From an uncultured Collinsella sp. (GTDB taxonomy: Bacteria; Actinomycetota; Coriobacteriia; Coriobacteriales; Coriobacteriaceae): a stretch of DNA of 41,315 bases. This document shows, piece after piece, positions 22,730 through 31,888 of the stretch. Location of the stretch: NCBI GenBank assembly GCA_900542275.1, contig UQMW01000013.1, positions 1 to 41,315 on the forward strand. The letters are read 5' to 3'. A model generated the notes under the pieces. The model was not told the origin of the DNA. It did no database searches and saw only the letters and a list, made by a program, of their open reading frames with translations. The stretch's first letter is position 1. Each line of letters begins with the position of its first letter. The translations under genes and the position numbers were made by a program.

Positions 22730-23550
22730 AGCGGGCGATCCATCCCATAAAGGCAGATATGATGCGTTTGTACAGGATGTTTCCGGCGAAGCTTGGTCTT
22801 GCGCTTATGCTGGCGTTCGGCCTTCTCTTCGGTGTCTTTCTAAAAAACGGAACAACGTTGCTCGCCTTTGGCAATAGCGTTTTTGGGGAGGATATTGGTT
22901 TCTTCTGGAATGTAATCGATCCTTCTGCACCCGATGAGTCCCTTGTGCGCAGTGCTTTTGCCGGCACCTCTCTGTTCGTTCCACTCATCGTTTGCCTGGC
23001 GATTTTACAGGAGCACGGCTATGAAGAGGGATACCGAATTTCTTCAGCAAGAGGTCTTACCCGCTTTTATGGGGTTCTAGCTCATGCGCTTTCGTCTGCT
23101 TTAAAAATTGGCGCAGCATATAGTGCGCTTTGCTTTCTTCTGTTTGCAATAGCCATAATACGTGGAGGGCATAGCTACGCGCATGGCATGCTGGCTGCAT
23201 TTTTGCCTGCAATGATAGTCAACACCGTATTGGTGATATCGGTTGCGCTGGAGACGGTGACCATCTATCGGATTACAGGCAGCGCTGTATTGAGCGGGGC
23301 TGCAATAATAATCGGATTTGTCATGAGCTTGACGCTCTACGGAGCCTTCCTTCAGGCACCTATACCATCCTTGCGATGGATCTTCTTCCTTCCTGGGCCG
23401 TACCTTGGAGTCGGATGCGCCCTTGGGTATAGCGATATGGGGCAACTGGCGCTTCTGGGCTATGGCGTGGCAGCCAGCTGTTTATCGGTATTGATTTACG
23501 CTCTCGTGAGCTTTCGTGCTGGGGGTGTGCTCAATGGCTCGTCAGATTAA
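22726..23550 (+). CDS. ABC-2 type permease, first subunit
   Basis: 274-residue membrane protein with about six hydrophobic segments (for example LGLALMLAFGLLFGVFL, VPLIVCLAILQ, SALCFLLFAIAII). After the first helix comes a long extracellular loop, the usual plan of LanE/LanG and BcrB permeases. It overlaps the ATPase gene at its start and the next permease gene by 17 bases at its end. Sequence identity to any named permease is not evident; the assignment rests on topology and gene order. Confidence 0.82.
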   Translation: MKRAIHPIKADMMRLYRMFPAKLGLALMLAFGLLFGVFLKNGTTLLAFGNSVFGEDIGFFWNVIDPSAPDESLVRSAFAGTSLFVPLIVCLAILQEHGYEEGYRISSARGLTRFYGVLAHALSSALKIGAAYSALCFLLFAIAIIRGGHSYAHGMLAAFLPAMIVNTVLVISVALETVTIYRITGSAVLSGAAIIIGFVMSLTLYGAFLQAPIPSLRWIFFLPGPYLGVGCALGYSDMGQLALLGYGVAASCLSVLIYALVSFRAGGVLNGSSD

Positions 23551-24352
23551 AAGATTCCTCCATTCAGAATTGAAGCACGTGAGTAAATGGACGTACGCCT
23601 TAATCCCGGTAATTTATGCGTGCATGGTGGTATTGCAGCTTAATTCTTTCCCGATGTGGTTCTGCAGCCTCCGTGAGAACAGTTTCTTGGGCTTCTTCCC
23701 AGACCCGACGCTTCGGCTATCGGCGGAGGATGTCCTTCTATTTGGTAATGCAGAGGTTTTTCGCGGTCTGCTGTTCAACGTAGCCCCGTTGGCTCATGCA
23801 TTGTTCTTTCCGTTCATCGCGGCTTGTATTGTGCCGCGCTTTGTCAGTTCGGGCTTTGTCGAGGAACCGTGGGGGCTGTCGGAGGCTCGGGGAGGGAAGC
23901 GGGCGTGCGTTACCGTTGCGCGAGCGATGCTGTCTTCTTTCGCCCTTTTGGGCGCGTTTATCCTGACGAGTGTCGTTTTGTACTGTCTTAACTGCGCGAT
24001 CGTTTTGGATGCTCAGCAGTATTTCAACCTGCATGTATTTTGCTATCGACTTGTTCTTGCTGCCGCCGCCTGCCTTGCATACGTGGTTTCTTGCGTAATC
24101 GTTGTTTCCTATTTTGGATCCGGCTTCGGTCCTATTGGCATGCTGTTGCTTGTCAACGTCGTAACGATCTACATACAGGTCGGAGCCAATTCCATGCTTC
24201 CGTTTCCGTCCTCGATGCTCATGTGGATTTGCGGCGTGACCCCGTTGGGGGACGGTCAATGCGTTTCGATTTTGATTGACTGCCTAATAAACGTAGCAAG
24301 CGTTTTTGCCATCTGCTTTACCGTCGACCGATTGCGGTCGAGATTTCTTTGA
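23534..24352 (+). CDS. ABC-2 type permease, second subunit
   Basis: 272-residue membrane protein with about six hydrophobic helices (WTYALIPVIYACMVVLQL, ALFFPFIAACIVPRF, MLSSFALLGAFILTSVVLY, LVLAAAACLAYVVSCVIVV and others). It is similar in size and layout to the preceding permease; the two probably form a heterodimer with the 22004 ATPase. The ATG at 23534 follows GGGGGTG inside the end of the preceding gene. Gene order ATPase-permease-permease matches LanFEG self-protection transporters. Confidence 0.82.
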   Translation: MARQIKRFLHSELKHVSKWTYALIPVIYACMVVLQLNSFPMWFCSLRENSFLGFFPDPTLRLSAEDVLLFGNAEVFRGLLFNVAPLAHALFFPFIAACIVPRFVSSGFVEEPWGLSEARGGKRACVTVARAMLSSFALLGAFILTSVVLYCLNCAIVLDAQQYFNLHVFCYRLVLAAAACLAYVVSCVIVVSYFGSGFGPIGMLLLVNVVTIYIQVGANSMLPFPSSMLMWICGVTPLGDGQCVSILIDCLINVASVFAICFTVDRLRSRFL

Positions 24353-24373
24353 TTGTTTGTGAGGGATAATCAT

Positions 24374-25666
24374 ATGAGGCCGTCTCAATACAACCTGATT
24401 GAAAACCACGGCGAAAGAACGCTGGTGATGAATGCGAAGACCGGTGCGATCCTTTCGTTGGATAAACAACATGCAGAAAGTATGTGCCGCATGGTATCGG
24501 GAACCGAATGGGAGCCAGATGAATTGCGCGAAGCGTTGCTTCAAGGAGGAATGCTGTTAGAAGATGATCGTGACGAAAAAGAGGAAATGAAGGCAATAGG
24601 CCGTCTTCTTCGATTTTCCAATCGCTCTCTAGGCATGACGATAGCCCCGACATTGGAGTGCAACTTCTGTTGCCCATACTGTTATGAAAAAGGACAACGT
24701 AAAACGACAATGACTCCGGAGGTTGAAGACCGGCTTGTCTCATTCGTGAAGGAGCGTTCACGGGGGCTGAGCGAGCTTGAGATCGGTTGGTATGGTGGAG
24801 AGCCGTTGCTGCAAGTCGATAAAATTCAGCGGCTTACGGAGCGTATAAAGGCGATCCTTAATCCAGAGTGCTCCTATTCGGCATCCATCGTTACAAATGG
24901 ATATCTTCTGACGCCAGAAGTGGCCGAGACTCTCGCGGCTTGTGACGTCAAGATGGCTCAAATAACCTTGGACGGGTCTCGAAAGGACCACGATTCTCGA
25001 CGGTTCTTGCGGAACGGACAGCCGACGTACGATGCGATTCTAGACAACGTTTCTAAAGTCACGCATCTGTTGGATATTTCTATCAGGTGCAATGTCGATG
25101 CCCATAACATTGCCGGTGCTGGCGATTTGCTGGATGCACTCGAGGAAAAGGGCCTTAAAAACAAGGTTGGATTCTATCTGGCGCCTGTCGACAATATTAA
25201 CGATACGTGCCCAAGTGACAGTAGTTGTTTTTCGATGGAGGCGTTTTCTCGGGAAGAGCTGGACTTTTATAGTCATGCAGTTGATAGGGGGTTCTACGTT
25301 GACCTGACGGTGCGCTTTAATCCGGCTATTTGTGGCGCTGTTTGTGCAGGGTCGTTTGTAGTGGATCCGGAGGGCTATCTTTATAAATGTTGGGACGAAA
25401 TCGGGATGCGTGAACGCTGCGTCGGTACGCTTGCCGAAGGGCCGAGGATGAATGCTCAGCTGGTCCAATGGCTAAACTATGAACCGAGCGATCATGAGTG
25501 TGAAGAGTGTTTTGCCTATCCCTCATGCATGGGAGGTTGCCCTAATCACGCTCTTCATGGAGGGTCAAAACAGTGCGTATCTCAAAGGTATCAGGTGCGC
25601 CAACGAATGATTTTGACCGAGAAGGCTCAGCGATTGCTTTCGGAACTGGATTCAGCTCATGTTTAA
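24374..25666 (+). CDS. Radical SAM/SPASM peptide maturase
   Basis: 430-residue enzyme predicted to install cross-links in the 42-residue peptide. The N-terminal 80 residues (YNLIENHGERTLVMNAKTGAILSLD) resemble the PqqD-like recognition region seen in peptide-modifying maturases. The radical SAM cluster is CNFCCPYC (Cys96, Cys100, Cys103), with YGGEPLL at 140-146. The SPASM domain has a full set for two auxiliary 4Fe-4S clusters: Cys320, Cys324, Cys339 (after the Gly-x4-Cys), Cys376, Cys379, Cys385, Cys389 and Cys401. The ATG at 24374 with GAGGG upstream is preferred over a TTG at 24353. Its stop overlaps the exporter start by 8 bases. Related to SCIFF/CcpM-type maturases; exact class uncertain. 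Confidence 0.92.
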   Translation: MRPSQYNLIENHGERTLVMNAKTGAILSLDKQHAESMCRMVSGTEWEPDELREALLQGGMLLEDDRDEKEEMKAIGRLLRFSNRSLGMTIAPTLECNFCCPYCYEKGQRKTTMTPEVEDRLVSFVKERSRGLSELEIGWYGGEPLLQVDKIQRLTERIKAILNPECSYSASIVTNGYLLTPEVAETLAACDVKMAQITLDGSRKDHDSRRFLRNGQPTYDAILDNVSKVTHLLDISIRCNVDAHNIAGAGDLLDALEEKGLKNKVGFYLAPVDNINDTCPSDSSCFSMEAFSREELDFYSHAVDRGFYVDLTVRFNPAICGAVCAGSFVVDPEGYLYKCWDEIGMRERCVGTLAEGPRMNAQLVQWLNYEPSDHECEECFAYPSCMGGCPNHALHGGSKQCVSQRYQVRQRMILTEKAQRLLSELDSAHV

Positions 25667-27278
25667 TCTCTGCGCAAGAACAATAATCAAGAATCCAAAG
25701 TATATAACCTATCTTCTAATGTGCCTGCTCTCGCTTATGGTTGGTCTCGCAATTCCTTTTCTGACGGGACAACTGGTCAACAACTTTGTCGGTGTCGCGC
25801 GAGATGGGGAAAGCGCAATCGCCATCGGCGCTGAGATAGCAGCACTGGGTATTGTGCGAGCCGGTTTGAATTGCGTCAGTGAGCTGGTCTATGTCGATCT
25901 GCAAACACATGTGGGATTTGCATTGAATGAAGAGGTGATAAGTCACGTTCAAAGGCTACCACGGGCCTTCTTTTCTAATTTTGATGCCTCATATTACAAC
26001 CAACAGATTAATCATGACGCTAACGATTTGGTGATATTTGTTATAAACGCTAGTGTCCAAAGCGTGAGCAATATAGTGACGTTGCTTGTGGTGTTTGTTG
26101 TCCTGGCGACCATAAACGGTCACCTGGCAATGCTGTGTATGGCTCTTGGCATAATAGGTGGCGCGGTCTATTCGCTTTTCAAAAAGTGTTTGTTCACAAG
26201 AAGTTTCGAGGCTCAAGAGCAGGAGGCTCGATTCTTTTCCGATCTGGAGAAGCAGCTTAGCAACGCACAATTTATCCGTAGACATGTTCTATTCGAGGTT
26301 TTCAAGCAAAGGCTTGAGCACTCTTTTGCAGAGCTATATCGTTGCGTTTATCAGAACCAGCAAATTAATGCGACCTTTACGTTTGCCAACACTGCCGTCA
26401 CATCTTTGGCACAGGGTGGAATCTTGATCCTGGGCGCAAAGGAAGTTCTTGACGGCAATTTGCTGCCCGGCTATCTTATGACGGCGCTAAGCTATTACTC
26501 CTATTATTCTTCGGCTATTGAATTCTTCCTTGCGCTGGGCAAGGACTATCAAACGTCAAAAGTATCCTACGAGCGTTTGCGGCGCTTGCTGGACATGCCA
26601 GAGGACTCAAACGGGGCCATTATCCTCGCCGATGTTTACGAGGTGAGCTGTTCCGAGCTGGCGTATAGCTATCCTGGGTCTGAAAAAACCGCGTTCAGAG
26701 ACATTCGAGCTTCTTTGGAAAAAGGAAAGGTATACGGAATCGTTGGGCCGAACGGTTCCGGTAAGAGCACGCTGCTGGATGTGATAAGCGGTTGCGATCC
26801 GGAAAACTGCAAGGGTGATATTTGGATTAACGACAAGCCCCTGAGCTCTCTGGACCGTTATGCGCTGCGGAAGCGCAATATCGGGATTACTGAGCAGGAG
26901 CCGCCCCTGACCGAGGGGTCGATACGGGACAATTTAACTCTTTGCTGCAGAAGCACTGAAGAGCGTGACCTTGAGAGCCTCATTGAGAGAATGGGGCTTA
27001 AAAAGATGGTCGATTCAAGTGGTGGACTTGATGTCGAGCTGGACGATAAGCAGAACAACATTTCAGGGGGGGAGAAACAAAAAATAGCGATAATTCGCCA
27101 GCTGCTGAAAAACCCGGACGTGATGATGTTTGATGAGCCGACATCTGCACTTGACAGTCAGAGCAAGCAGGCGTTTATCGAAATCCTTAAGGAAAGAAAG
27201 GGGCGACATATCACGTTCATCGCTACGCATGACCCTGTGCTTATTTCGGCATGCGATGAGGTGATTGAAATTGCCTGA
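25659..27278 (+). CDS. ABC exporter (fused TMD-NBD) of the RiPP locus
   Basis: 539-residue half-transporter: membrane domain (about 1-300, first helices YITYLLMCLLSLMVGLAIPF) and ATPase domain (about 325-539) with Walker A GPNGSGKST (363-371), signature ISGGEKQKIA, Walker B VMMFDEPTSALD and H-loop IATHD. There is no N-terminal C39 peptidase domain: the chain begins directly at the membrane segment. It would therefore export the modified peptide with leader removal done by another protease. The ATG overlaps the maturase stop. It is AT-rich compared with the chromosome around it. Last gene of the locus. Confidence 0.92.
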   Translation: MFNLCARTIIKNPKYITYLLMCLLSLMVGLAIPFLTGQLVNNFVGVARDGESAIAIGAEIAALGIVRAGLNCVSELVYVDLQTHVGFALNEEVISHVQRLPRAFFSNFDASYYNQQINHDANDLVIFVINASVQSVSNIVTLLVVFVVLATINGHLAMLCMALGIIGGAVYSLFKKCLFTRSFEAQEQEARFFSDLEKQLSNAQFIRRHVLFEVFKQRLEHSFAELYRCVYQNQQINATFTFANTAVTSLAQGGILILGAKEVLDGNLLPGYLMTALSYYSYYSSAIEFFLALGKDYQTSKVSYERLRRLLDMPEDSNGAIILADVYEVSCSELAYSYPGSEKTAFRDIRASLEKGKVYGIVGPNGSGKSTLLDVISGCDPENCKGDIWINDKPLSSLDRYALRKRNIGITEQEPPLTEGSIRDNLTLCCRSTEERDLESLIERMGLKKMVDSSGGLDVELDDKQNNISGGEKQKIAIIRQLLKNPDVMMFDEPTSALDSQSKQAFIEILKERKGRHITFIATHDPVLISACDEVIEIA

Positions 27279-27306
27279 CGGGTTAGTGGGCCTAGCATAT
27301 CAAATA

Positions 27307-27344
27307 CAGGGGGGCGGGCACCGTAGTTGGTGTCCGCCCCCCTG
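27307..27344. terminator. Hairpin between the RiPP locus and the convergent hydrolase gene
   Basis: Arms 27307-27322 and 27329-27344 pair over 16 positions with a single G-T mismatch, around a 6-base loop. The stem is very GC-rich. No long U-tract is present on either strand, but its place between convergent genes suggests a shared terminator. Confidence 0.75.
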
Positions 27345-27377
27345 GCATGGATGGTTTTAGCCGGTGTGGTTCGCGAG

Positions 27378-28187
27378 CTAGCGGGCCTGCTTTACCTTGG
27401 CCGCTGCCTCGACAAACGACTTCCACAGGTTAAAGTCGGTCTCGAGCGTTTGCCAGGTGTACTCGGGGTGCCATTGCACGCCCAGGCAGAAAGGCTGGCC
27501 TTCGACTTCGATGCACTCGGGCACGCCGTCGGTTGCCTTGGCGACCAAGCGCGTGCTTTTACCCAGACGATCGACGCAGCAGTGGTGTGCGGAGTTGGTC
27601 TGGATCAGCCTGTGCCCGCCAACCGCGCGCTCCAGCAGCGAGCCCGGCACGACCTCAACAGGATGCACAGGGTCGTTGAGCACGTGGGTATGGCGCCACT
27701 GTGTGCGGCCCTCGCGCGCGCCCAGGCTCGGCACGTCCATGCACAGGGTGCCGCCGGTGGCGACATTGAGCAACTGCGTGCCTCGGCAGGTGGTAAAGAG
27801 CGGCTTTTTGGCGCGAAGCACCTCGTTAACCAGCTTAAACTCAAAACGGTCGCGAATCTCGCAGCACAGTGTGGGGTCGTAGGGGCGCTCGTCGCCCCAG
27901 CGCTTGGGGTTGACGTCCGGGCCGCCGGGAATGGCGATGCCGTCGGCGATGTCGACGTAATGACGGATAACCTCAATGTCCTCGGTGATGGACATCTGCA
28001 GCGGCAGGCCGCCGGCGGCAAGAATGGCATCGACAAAGACACTTGCGATTTCCTCGTTGGGGGAGAGCATTTCGCTCAAAAAGGGCTTCGCTTCTTCCCA
28101 GCGCGGTGCCACCAGGATAAGCGGGCGGTCGGCGGGATCGACGTCGACGTGCGGGGTAAAGGACGATGAAGTGCGGGTTCCAATCAT
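27378..28187 (-). CDS. Gamma-glutamyl-gamma-aminobutyrate hydrolase family protein (PuuD-like)
   Basis: Class I glutamine amidotransferase-like hydrolase, 269 residues. The nucleophile is Cys134 in FTTCRGTQLLN; the partner His241 and Glu243 lie in VQWHPEYTW; the glycine-rich AIPGGPDVNPKRWGDE loop is typical of PuuD-type gamma-glutamyl hydrolases acting on gamma-glutamyl-GABA or similar compounds. It lies 87 bases downstream of the amino acid ABC importer genes on the same strand, so glutamine or glutamyl compounds imported by that system may be its substrate; this is inference. Confidence 0.88.
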   Translation of the reverse strand: MIGTRTSSSFTPHVDVDPADRPLILVAPRWEEAKPFLSEMLSPNEEIASVFVDAILAAGGLPLQMSITEDIEVIRHYVDIADGIAIPGGPDVNPKRWGDERPYDPTLCCEIRDRFEFKLVNEVLRAKKPLFTTCRGTQLLNVATGGTLCMDVPSLGAREGRTQWRHTHVLNDPVHPVEVVPGSLLERAVGGHRLIQTNSAHHCCVDRLGKSTRLVAKATDGVPECIEVEGQPFCLGVQWHPEYTWQTLETDFNLWKSFVEAAAKVKQAR

Positions 28188-28274
28188 GGGCGTGGCTTTC
28201 GAATCCGGGTGGACATGGCGCAGGGGCGGCGCGGGGCAAACGCTGTTGATGAATTTGCCCGCGTGGCAATTGGG

Positions 28275-29039
<765 letters not shown>

Positions 29040-29075
29040 GGTGCTCGGCTCCTTATGACTCGAAATGGTAAAGCG

Positions 29076-29909
29076 TTAGCGGATGATGGTCGCGCCGGTC
29101 TTGTGCGAAACGTAGACGGCGGCCTTGTTGATCGCGACGTTGATGAGGATATAGATGACCGCGATCACCAGGTAGACCGACACGAGGGCATCGTAGTTGG
29201 TAATGAGCACGCGGGCATTTTGCATGAGGTCGGGGTAGCTCACCACGTAGGCGACGGTGGTGTCTTTGACGACGACCACAAGCTGCGAAATCAACGACGG
29301 AATGATAAAACGAATAGCTTGCGGCAGGACGATTTTAAAGGTGATTTTAGCTTTGGAGAGACCGAGTGCCTGGGCGGCCTCGACCTGGCCGCGCGGTACG
29401 GCGTTGACACCGGCACGGAAGATCTCGGCAAGTACGCCGGCTGCGGCGAGCGCAACGGGAAGCGTGAGCATCCAAAACGACGGCAGTGCAATCTTGTACT
29501 GGGGCAGCACCAAAAAGAAGAAGTAGATGAACAGAAGGCTCGGCACGCCGCGGAAGAAATCGGTGAGCACGCGGCAGACCAGCTGCAGCGGCTTAATATC
29601 GCTGGTGCGACCGAGCATAAGGTCAAGGCCGAGCACCAACGCGATGGCGCCGGCGGTGAGTGCGACTTTAACGGTGCCCTCAAAGCCGGCAAGCAGGAAC
29701 TTCCAGGTGGTGAGGTGCGTAAAGAAATACCAATAGTGGACCGAAAGCTGACCGGTCACATAAAAGCGCTGCAGCACGAGGGCAACGAGCGCGGCGACGG
29801 CAACAAGCGAGATAACGGTGCCGATGCGAATTTTGGCGCGCATCTTGGGGCCGGGAGCCTCGTAGAGCGCATCGCGCATGGTGAGCGCGGGGGAGGAGTG
29901 CTTGCTCAT
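29076..29909 (-). CDS. Amino acid ABC transporter permease, second
   Basis: 277-residue inner-membrane permease of the HisM/GlnP class. The EAA loop reads EAAQALGLSKAKITFKIVLP and marks the contact with the ATPase. It begins with a cytosolic extension (about 1-28) and has five to six hydrophobic segments. Its start overlaps the end of the other permease gene by 4 bases, so the two subunits are co-translated and likely form the heterodimeric pore. Confidence 0.92.
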   Translation of the reverse strand: MSKHSSPALTMRDALYEAPGPKMRAKIRIGTVISLVAVAALVALVLQRFYVTGQLSVHYWYFFTHLTTWKFLLAGFEGTVKVALTAGAIALVLGLDLMLGRTSDIKPLQLVCRVLTDFFRGVPSLLFIYFFFLVLPQYKIALPSFWMLTLPVALAAAGVLAEIFRAGVNAVPRGQVEAAQALGLSKAKITFKIVLPQAIRFIIPSLISQLVVVVKDTTVAYVVSYPDLMQNARVLITNYDALVSVYLVIAVIYILINVAINKAAVYVSHKTGATIIR

Positions 29910-30565
29910 CGGAGGATCCTCACCTTCTTATCGATGTAGTTGCCAATGTGACTCACCACAAACGCCGTGCCCAGGTAGCCGAGCGCCGAGATAAAGAACG
30001 CGGCGACGCCGCCGAGCGTGCGCGTGTTGATATAGCTCACCACGCCGGTGAGCTCCTGCGGTTTAAGCGGCACCTGACTGCCGAGCGCGGTGGTGAGCAT
30101 GACGGCGATAAAGAGGTTGGTCATGGGCAGCACGCTCGAGCGCAGTGCCTGCGGGATCACGATCTTGGCAAGGATGCGATTGAAGCTCATGCCCAGCGAG
30201 CGAGCGGCTTCCACCTGGCCGACGCCGACGGTGTTGATGCCGCTCATAAAGTTCTCGGAGCCAAAGGCGGAGCCCAGCAACACCGTGGCGACGATAACGC
30301 AGGTACGGTAGGGCAGAACGACCTTGAGTGGCGGCAATGCGTAGACGACGATGATGAGCAGCGCGATGCCGGGGATGTTACGGAAGACCTGGACATACAG
30401 GTCGCCAAAGACGCGCAGCGGCTTGAGCGGCGACACGCGCATCACGGTGACGGCGACGGCCAGCACCATGGCGATGGCAAACGACTCAAGCGTCATGCCC
30501 CAGGTTGCTAGCAGCGCGTCAATGTAGTTCTGGCCATAGAGCGACCAGAGCTCGGAGAGACTCAT
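29906..30565 (-). CDS. Amino acid ABC transporter permease, first
   Basis: 219-residue permease of the HisQ/GlnP class, with the EAA loop EAARSLGMSFNRILAKIVIP and five hydrophobic segments. The ATG at 30565 follows GGGAGG. It is separated from the upstream binding-protein gene by a hairpin, and overlaps the next permease gene. It corresponds in position to GluC of glutamate importers. Confidence 0.92.
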   Translation of the reverse strand: MSLSELWSLYGQNYIDALLATWGMTLESFAIAMVLAVAVTVMRVSPLKPLRVFGDLYVQVFRNIPGIALLIIVVYALPPLKVVLPYRTCVIVATVLLGSAFGSENFMSGINTVGVGQVEAARSLGMSFNRILAKIVIPQALRSSVLPMTNLFIAVMLTTALGSQVPLKPQELTGVVSYINTRTLGGVAAFFISALGYLGTAFVVSHIGNYIDKKVRILR

Positions 30566-30589
30566 GCGGACCTCCCGCCGATAAGGAAA

Positions 30590-30615
30590 GGGGCTCCCGT
30601 GTGTACGGAAGCCCC
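30590..30615 (-). terminator. Intercistronic hairpin after the binding-protein gene
   Basis: Arms 30590-30600 and 30605-30615 pair over 11 positions with one mismatch and a GTGT loop; on the minus strand TTTCCTT follows. Its place between binding-protein and permease genes suggests partial termination or mRNA 3' protection, giving excess binding protein. Confidence 0.75.
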
Positions 30616-30703
30616 GACAACTCAGTGAAGAAACAGTTTAGCGCAATAAAGCGCACCGTGCGTTTCCGTATGGTTTCGTTGCGGCCGTTACTAGGCGCGT
30701 TGC

Positions 30704-31696
30704 CTAGGCGCCGATCTCGGGCAGCTCGGGAACATTGGTGTCACCCGTGCGGTCACCGATGCAGATCTGCCACAGCTCGGTCCAGGTGCCGTCATCCTCG
30801 ATCTTCTTAAGGAAGTCGTTAACGAAGGCGACGCCGTCGGAATCGAGCGGCAGGCCGATGCCATAGGGCTCCTTGCTGCCGAAGGGCTTGCCGGCGATCT
30901 TATACTTACCGGGCTCGCGGACCAGGGCGCTCTGCTGCATGTTGTTGTCGATGACGTAGGCGTCAACGCGGCCCTGCTGGAGTGCCTGGCGGGCCTCCTC
31001 GTCGGTCTTGAACTCCTGCTGGCTGGCCTTGGGAGCGAGCTCCTCCAGGATGGCAGGGCCGTTGGAGCCGGACTGGACGGCGACGTTCTTGTCGGCCAGG
31101 TCGTCGACGCTCTTGATGTCGTCGTTGTCGGCGAGCACCAGGATAGCCTGCTGGGTGTAGTAGTAGGGACCGGCAAAGGAGACGAGCTTCTTGCGCTCAT
31201 CGGTGATGGTGTAGGTGGCAAAGACAGCGTCGACCTGGCCGTTCTGCAGGACGGACTCGCGCGTGTCCGAGGTCACCTGGGTGATCTCGACCTTGTTCTC
31301 GCCCAGAATGTAGTTGGACAGGAGCTGTGCGATACCGGCGTCGAAGCCGCGGGTCTGACCGTCCTTCTCGTTGAGGAGGGAGAACAGCGTGGAGGTCTGG
31401 ACGCCACCGATCGTAAAGACGCCGGCATCCTTGACGGCCGTAGCCCAGGTGCTGGCGGCGATGGCGTCATCATCGGCCTTGGGGCCGTCGTTGACGAGCT
31501 TGTCGAATGCCTTGGCGTCGAGCGTGGCGGAAACCTCGGTATCCTCGGAGCTCTTGGAGGAACCGGCGGAACCCTTGTCGGCCTCGGTACTGGTGTCGGA
31601 GCAGCCGGCAAGACCAAGGCCGGCGACGGTTGCGAAGGTGGCGGCGACGAAGCCGCGGCGGTCGAGAACGACCTGCTGGGAGAGGTTCTTGCTCAT
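30704..31696 (-). CDS. Amino acid ABC transporter substrate-binding lipoprotein
   Basis: 330-residue extracellular receptor. The N-terminus has twin arginines (DRRGFVAATF) before a hydrophobic stretch and a lipobox LAGC with Cys32, so it may be a Tat-exported lipoprotein. A Ser/Thr/Glu-rich linker follows, then the type II periplasmic-binding fold of the GluB/GlnH family (GFDAGIAQLL, VDAVFATYTITDERK, FAGPYYYTQQAILV, VDAYVIDNN, YGIGLPLDSDG). An insertion before the domain (AASTWATAVKDAGVFTIGG) is typical of actinobacterial glutamate-binding proteins. First gene of the importer operon, with a good promoter upstream. Confidence 0.92.
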   Translation of the reverse strand: MSKNLSQQVVLDRRGFVAATFATVAGLGLAGCSDTSTEADKGSAGSSKSSEDTEVSATLDAKAFDKLVNDGPKADDDAIAASTWATAVKDAGVFTIGGVQTSTLFSLLNEKDGQTRGFDAGIAQLLSNYILGENKVEITQVTSDTRESVLQNGQVDAVFATYTITDERKKLVSFAGPYYYTQQAILVLADNDDIKSVDDLADKNVAVQSGSNGPAILEELAPKASQQEFKTDEEARQALQQGRVDAYVIDNNMQQSALVREPGKYKIAGKPFGSKEPYGIGLPLDSDGVAFVNDFLKKIEDDGTWTELWQICIGDRTGDTNVPELPEIGA

Positions 31697-31739
31697 GGTA
31701 GAACACCTTTCTCAATAAAATCCCTAGCGGTTGAGTAGA

Positions 31740-31769
31740 GTTATACCCTATCGCGCTCAAATGGGTCAA
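31740..31769 (-). promoter_or_regulatory. Promoter of the amino acid importer operon
   Basis: On the minus strand TTGACC (31764-31769) and TATAAC (31740-31745) are 18 bases apart, about 43 bases before the start codon; both boxes match 5/6. Confidence 0.65.
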
Positions 31770-31816
31770 CACGAAATAACTCAGAAACATACTTACCTTA
31801 TGGGTTATTCTACCTA

Positions 31817-31836
31817 CCAAAAAAGGACAGGTTCAC
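31817..31836. repeat. CCTGCCAAAA-family fragment, copy 5
   Basis: CCAAAAAAGGACAGGTTCAC resembles the central part of the other copies (CCAAAAAGGGACAGGTTTAT) without the right arm. It looks like a decayed remnant. Confidence 0.5.
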
Positions 31837-31888
31837 AGGCACCTTCGTGGTGGTTTTGACCGATGCAACGGCATGCCTTACTGTTTTG

